A DNA stretch of 64,000 nt from Caballeronia sp. TF1N1. GTDB lineage: Bacteria; Pseudomonadota; Gammaproteobacteria; Burkholderiales; Burkholderiaceae. Below are positions 60,967 to 64,000 of this stretch, one piece after another. The notes under the pieces are model-generated. The model worked only from the letters and a program-made list of their open reading frames with translations, was not told where the DNA came from and did no database searches. The position numbers were made by a program, and so were the translations under genes. How positions within the stretch are numbered: the first letter of the stretch is position 1; each line of letters starts with the position of its first letter. The DNA is taken from positions 1-64,000 of the forward strand of contig NZ_CP084631.1 in assembly GCF_022878925.1 (NCBI RefSeq), written 5' to 3'.

Positions 60967-61746
60967 ATGACTGAACAAAGGACCCACCAGTCCAAGAAGA
61001 AAGTGGCTGTCGTCACGGGAGCAGCGGGTGCAATGGGCTATGCCATTGCAAAGCGTCTGGATGCCGCGGGAATGACACTCGTCATGGCCGACAAGGACTC
61101 GCGCGTCATCGCCCTTGCGGAGGAACTGCGCGGACAGCAGCGCGAAACCAAAGGTTTTCAGCTCGATCTGGCAAATCGAGATCAAGTCGAGGCCTTCGTC
61201 GACACGGTCAACGCGCAATTCGGCGGTTGCGATGTCCTGGTCAATAACGCCGGCATCAATCTGGACAACGCCGACGGGTCGAAGATCTTTACCGAAGATA
61301 TCGACAACCCGAGTTGGGACCTCATGCTCAACGTCAATCTTCGCGCGCCATTCGTGTTGTGTCGCGGCTTTATTCCTGGCATGAAAGTAAAACGGTGGGG
61401 CCGCATTGTCAATACCGCATCGCGTGCTGGACGCACCTATATTCCTGCGAGCAACGCGCACTACTCCGCGTCGAAAGCCGGGCTTATCGGGATGACACGG
61501 ATGATCGCGGGCGAGTGCGGCAACTTCGGCATCACGGCCAATTGCATTGCGCCCGGACGAATCACCTCTCCGCTTGCCGACCGCCAATCTCCGGAAATCA
61601 TCGCGCAATCCATGCGCGCCATTCCGCTCGAACGAGTGGGAACGCCGGAAGAAATTGCAGCGACGATAGCTTTTCTGTGCTCCGACGGTGCCGGATACAT
61701 TACGGGCGCAACCATCGATGTAAATGGCGGCGCGTTCATGGGTTGA
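60967..61746 (+). CDS. SDR-family oxidoreductase
   Basis: ATG 60967 is used because GGAGATAAAGGG precedes it; the upstream extension is not protein-like. The 259-residue classical SDR has the cofactor motif VAVVTGAAGAMGYAIAKRLD, DVLVNNAGINLDNADGSK, the catalytic serine/Tyr-x-x-x-Lys region VNTASRAGRTYIPASNAHYS followed by ASKAGLIG, and CIAPGRITSPLAD. The 3-oxoacyl/hydroxybutyrate dehydrogenase type is the closest general match. The substrate is unknown. Confidence 0.9.
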   Translation: MTEQRTHQSKKKVAVVTGAAGAMGYAIAKRLDAAGMTLVMADKDSRVIALAEELRGQQRETKGFQLDLANRDQVEAFVDTVNAQFGGCDVLVNNAGINLDNADGSKIFTEDIDNPSWDLMLNVNLRAPFVLCRGFIPGMKVKRWGRIVNTASRAGRTYIPASNAHYSASKAGLIGMTRMIAGECGNFGITANCIAPGRITSPLADRQSPEIIAQSMRAIPLERVGTPEEIAATIAFLCSDGAGYITGATIDVNGGAFMG

Positions 61747-61788
61747 TCCGATTCGGATTTTATTTCTCTTCTATAATTAGGAATACAT

Positions 61789-62562
61789 ATGAGTAACAAG
61801 AGACTTGAAGGAAAGATTGCGTTGAATGTCGGCGGCGCGCGCGGTATTGGCGCCGCGGAGTCGAAGCTGTTTGCGAGCGAAGGCGCATTCGTCTTTGTCG
61901 CCGACATTCTCGACGATCGAGGTGAAGAACTCGTCCGGCAAATCGTCGAGTCTGGTGGCGAGGCTCGGTATCTCCATCTCGATGCCCGACGCGAAAACGA
62001 CTGGATAAGTGCGATCCGGACTATCGAAGAGTCGAAGCAGAAGCTAAACATCCTCGTGAATAACGTGGGAATCAACGACCGAAACTCCATCATGGGAACG
62101 TCGCTTGCCGACTGGAGCAATACGATGGAGAGCAACGCGACCACGATGTTTCTGGGCATCCGCTCGGTGGTCCCGCTGATGCGCAAGAGCGGAGGCGGTT
62201 CGATCATCAACATCGGCTCCACTTCAAGCGTGACCGGAACGCCCTATGCCGCCTACAGTTCCAGCAAATGGGCGATGAGAGGGTTGGGGAAGATCGCCGC
62301 GCGTGAGTTCGTGGCCGAAGGCATTCGCGTCAATACCGTCTGCCCGGGATTCATTCTCAATGAGTTCAATGAAGGGCAACCTTACGTCGAAGCGCTCAGG
62401 AAAAGTGTGCCGATGGGGCGAGCAGGCTCGTCCGATGAAGTCGCGCATCTCTCCCTCTATCTTGCATCGGACGAGGCGGCCTACGTTACCGGTCAAGACA
62501 TCGTGATCGACGGTGCACTGAGCATGCCGACCTACGTACTCAGCACTTTCGCAGGCAAATAG
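61789..62562 (+). CDS. second SDR-family oxidoreductase
   Basis: A 257-residue classical SDR, only distantly similar to its neighbour: KIALNVGGARGIGAAESKLF at the cofactor site (VGG replaces the usual VTG), LNILVNNVGINDRNSIMG, and the catalytic IINIGSTSSVTGTPYAAYSS followed by SKWAMRG. The tail ENDGALSMPTY-like IVIDGALSMPTYVLST closes the fold. It starts 42 bases after the first SDR and is presumably the next step of the same pathway. Confidence 0.88.
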   Translation: MSNKRLEGKIALNVGGARGIGAAESKLFASEGAFVFVADILDDRGEELVRQIVESGGEARYLHLDARRENDWISAIRTIEESKQKLNILVNNVGINDRNSIMGTSLADWSNTMESNATTMFLGIRSVVPLMRKSGGGSIINIGSTSSVTGTPYAAYSSSKWAMRGLGKIAAREFVAEGIRVNTVCPGFILNEFNEGQPYVEALRKSVPMGRAGSSDEVAHLSLYLASDEAAYVTGQDIVIDGALSMPTYVLSTFAGK

Positions 62563-62647
62563 CACAAGACCGTCAATCCGGATGCTCCGCGCAATTGTGC
62601 ACGGGGCTTCCCTTGATTCCCAAAGATACGGTCGCTCCGGAGAGCAC

Positions 62648-63910
62648 ATGACCACCCCATACAACACAGTCGGCACCGCCCGCGACGAGACCGGAAACCC
62701 GTGGCGTCATGTCGTCGCAGGGTTTATCGCACTCGTATTCGGCGTGAATATCGTTCCTGTCATGTTCAATCTGCTCGGCGTGCCTTTTATCGCCGAATTC
62801 GGATGGACGCGACCGCAGATATCGAACGGGCTCGCGCTTTTCACTTTCTGCGACGGGCTGAGCATGCTGGCCGTCGGTGCGCTGGTCGACCGGCGCGGCA
62901 TCAAATCCGTCGTGCCGATGGCGATGGCTTTCGGCGGCGGGCTGATTCTGCTGACGTTAATCCCCGGGCAAATCGAGTGGTTCTATGCCCTGTGCGCGGT
63001 GATCGGCCTGGGTGCGGGCGCCGTTGCACCGACCGTCTACTCGATCGTCATCACCGCCTGGTTCGATACCCGACGCGGCCTTGCGCTGGGTATCCTGAAT
63101 GTCGGTCTCGGCTTGTGCGGCGCTTTGATGCCCTTTCTGCTCTCGACCATTCTCAGGACGGAAGGCTGGCGCGCGGCGATGATGATCGTCGGCGGTATCT
63201 CCATGCTCCTAGCGCTCGCGAATCTGCTGTTCGTCCTGTGCATGCCGCCTGCGTGGGAAAAGGACCGACGTGCGGCGCGAGGCCACGGGACCGTGGCCGG
63301 ACCATCGCTCATCAGTCTTGCCCGATCGAAGCACCTGTGGCTCGTTTGCCTATCGATCTTTTTTGTGTCGGCGGCGACGTACGGCCTTCTTGCTCAGCTC
63401 GTGCTGGTGACGACCGATCGAGGCATCGCGATGTCGGTCTCCCTGGCCGCGCTGTCGACCATCAGCATGAGTTCGGTTGGTTCGCGAATCGTGGTGGGCG
63501 CATTGCTCGACCGGATTTTCGCGCCCCTGCTTGCGGGCGTCATCTTCGTTCTCACTGCTGCAGGCGTTCTTCTTCTGAACCATACCCATGGCGCGTCCGG
63601 CGTGTACCTCGCCGCGCTGCTCGTCGGCGTGGGCCTGGGCGCAGAGGGCGACATCGCCGCCTATATCCTGAGCCGATACGTGCCTCGCGCAAGCTATGGC
63701 CGCGCCTTCGGACTCGTCATGTTTCTCTTTGCGCAAGGCGGCGGCCTCGGTGTCTTCGTCCTCGGGAAATCATATGGATTGCTCGGCTCGTACACCGCGG
63801 CCTTGTATCTGATCGTTGCGCTAGTGCTGGTGGCCGCCGTCTGCATCTCCCTGCTCGGGCCGTACCTCTACTCGGTGTCACACACGGCTGACACGTCGCA
63901 AAGCAGTTGA
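62648..63910 (+). CDS. MCT/OFA-type MFS transporter
   Basis: ATG 62648 follows GGAGAGCAC. The 420-residue protein has twelve hydrophobic segments. The monocarboxylate-porter-like start is VAGFIALVFGVNIVPVMFNL and EFGWTRPQISNGLALFTFCD, then GALVDRRGIKSVVPMAM and AWFDTRRGLALGILNVGLGL. It probably carries a carboxylate used by the two dehydrogenases. Confidence 0.88.
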   Translation: MTTPYNTVGTARDETGNPWRHVVAGFIALVFGVNIVPVMFNLLGVPFIAEFGWTRPQISNGLALFTFCDGLSMLAVGALVDRRGIKSVVPMAMAFGGGLILLTLIPGQIEWFYALCAVIGLGAGAVAPTVYSIVITAWFDTRRGLALGILNVGLGLCGALMPFLLSTILRTEGWRAAMMIVGGISMLLALANLLFVLCMPPAWEKDRRAARGHGTVAGPSLISLARSKHLWLVCLSIFFVSAATYGLLAQLVLVTTDRGIAMSVSLAALSTISMSSVGSRIVVGALLDRIFAPLLAGVIFVLTAAGVLLLNHTHGASGVYLAALLVGVGLGAEGDIAAYILSRYVPRASYGRAFGLVMFLFAQGGGLGVFVLGKSYGLLGSYTAALYLIVALVLVAAVCISLLGPYLYSVSHTADTSQSS

Positions 63911-63984
63911 ACACATGTCCGCAACATCGCGTCTTGAACGGTTGACGCGTCGCTTAAACAATCGAATGTCAAGGAGACAAGAAA

Positions 63985-64000
63985 ATGGGCAATGAAGCCG
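63985..64000 (+). CDS. start of a further gene, cut by the window edge
   Basis: AAGGAG (63971-63976) lies 8 bases before ATG 63985, which encodes MGNEA before the window ends. Nothing can be said of the product. Its position 74 bases after the MFS gene suggests it belongs to the same operon. Confidence 0.5.

Noticed and set aside
1..64000. rRNA or tRNA genes and a replication origin
   Set aside because: No rRNA-like or cloverleaf-encoding sequence was noticed and no replication initiator gene is present. I could not run a tRNA or covariance search, so small RNAs may be missed.

Overview
The window is GC-rich, Burkholderiaceae-type accessory DNA, most like Caballeronia or Paraburkholderia. 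The genus is inferred from protein style (general porin, ACS-family sugar-acid permeases, a CoxLMS-type operon, ISNCY/IS66/IS6 families) and was not tested by search. It starts in a plasmid backbone. Positions 1-3.5 kb hold an ArdC-like tail, a StbC-StbB-StbA-type stability operon, a 9+2 bp iteron array, an oriT-like segment and a ribbon-helix-helix relaxosome-type protein. That order resembles the stb/oriT/trw region of IncW plasmid R388, so I read the replicon as a MOBF-type plasmid or megaplasmid that has gathered catabolic cargo between insertion sequences.

Layout. 3.4-9.1 kb is debris: a GST tail, a PIN toxin with an excisionase-like antitoxin, a broken ProQ/FINO gene, an IS6 copy, two small unknown genes and nested IS3 elements. 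9.1-13.4 kb is an IclR-controlled carbohydrate cluster (TIM-barrel isomerase, frameshifted MFS transporter, Gfo/Idh/MocA oxidoreductase). 13.4-14.9 kb holds two IS6-type elements. 15.2-24.75 kb is a LacI-controlled sugar-acid cluster: enolase-superfamily dehydratase, two ACS permeases, D-2-hydroxyacid dehydrogenase, Ldh-type dehydrogenase, DapA-type lyase and porin, with a third permease cut by an IS6 copy. 24.75-26.7 kb is IS debris. 26.7-29.2 kb is a QseBC-like two-component pair (kinase truncated) divergent from a YgiW-like periplasmic protein and a truncated methyltransferase. 29.2-30.5 kb is an IS6 copy and a Tn3 transposase tail.

30.6-44 kb is the most coherent block. A MarR regulator is divergent from nine tightly packed genes: cyclic amidohydrolase, three molybdenum-hydroxylase subunits, CoxG-like protein, DUF1116 (AllG-like) protein, AtzH-like protein, amidase-signature enzyme and PhyH-type dioxygenase. 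A convergent polar-amino-acid-type ABC importer follows. Together they look like uptake and hydroxylation, ring opening and amide/carbamoyl removal of an unidentified N-heterocyclic compound. 44.3-46.4 kb holds IS remnants and a LysR effector domain. 46.7-51.3 kb is a CheB-CheR-PAS-kinase-receiver hybrid split by a frameshift. 51.5-59.8 kb is a nested IS island (IS66, IS3 fragment, IS6, IS110 inside IS110 inside ISNCY). 60-64 kb is a TetR-controlled cluster with two SDRs and an MFS carrier, and one more gene begins at the right edge.

Three near-identical 821-bp IS6-family copies (5.5, 29.2 and 54.3 kb) and a 1.08-kb duplicated IS66/IS3 segment indicate that the cargo was assembled by repeated IS6-mediated cointegration, deletion and recombination. 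Many genes at IS borders are truncated or frameshifted. The intact and probably working parts are the LacI and MarR catabolic blocks and the TetR cluster.
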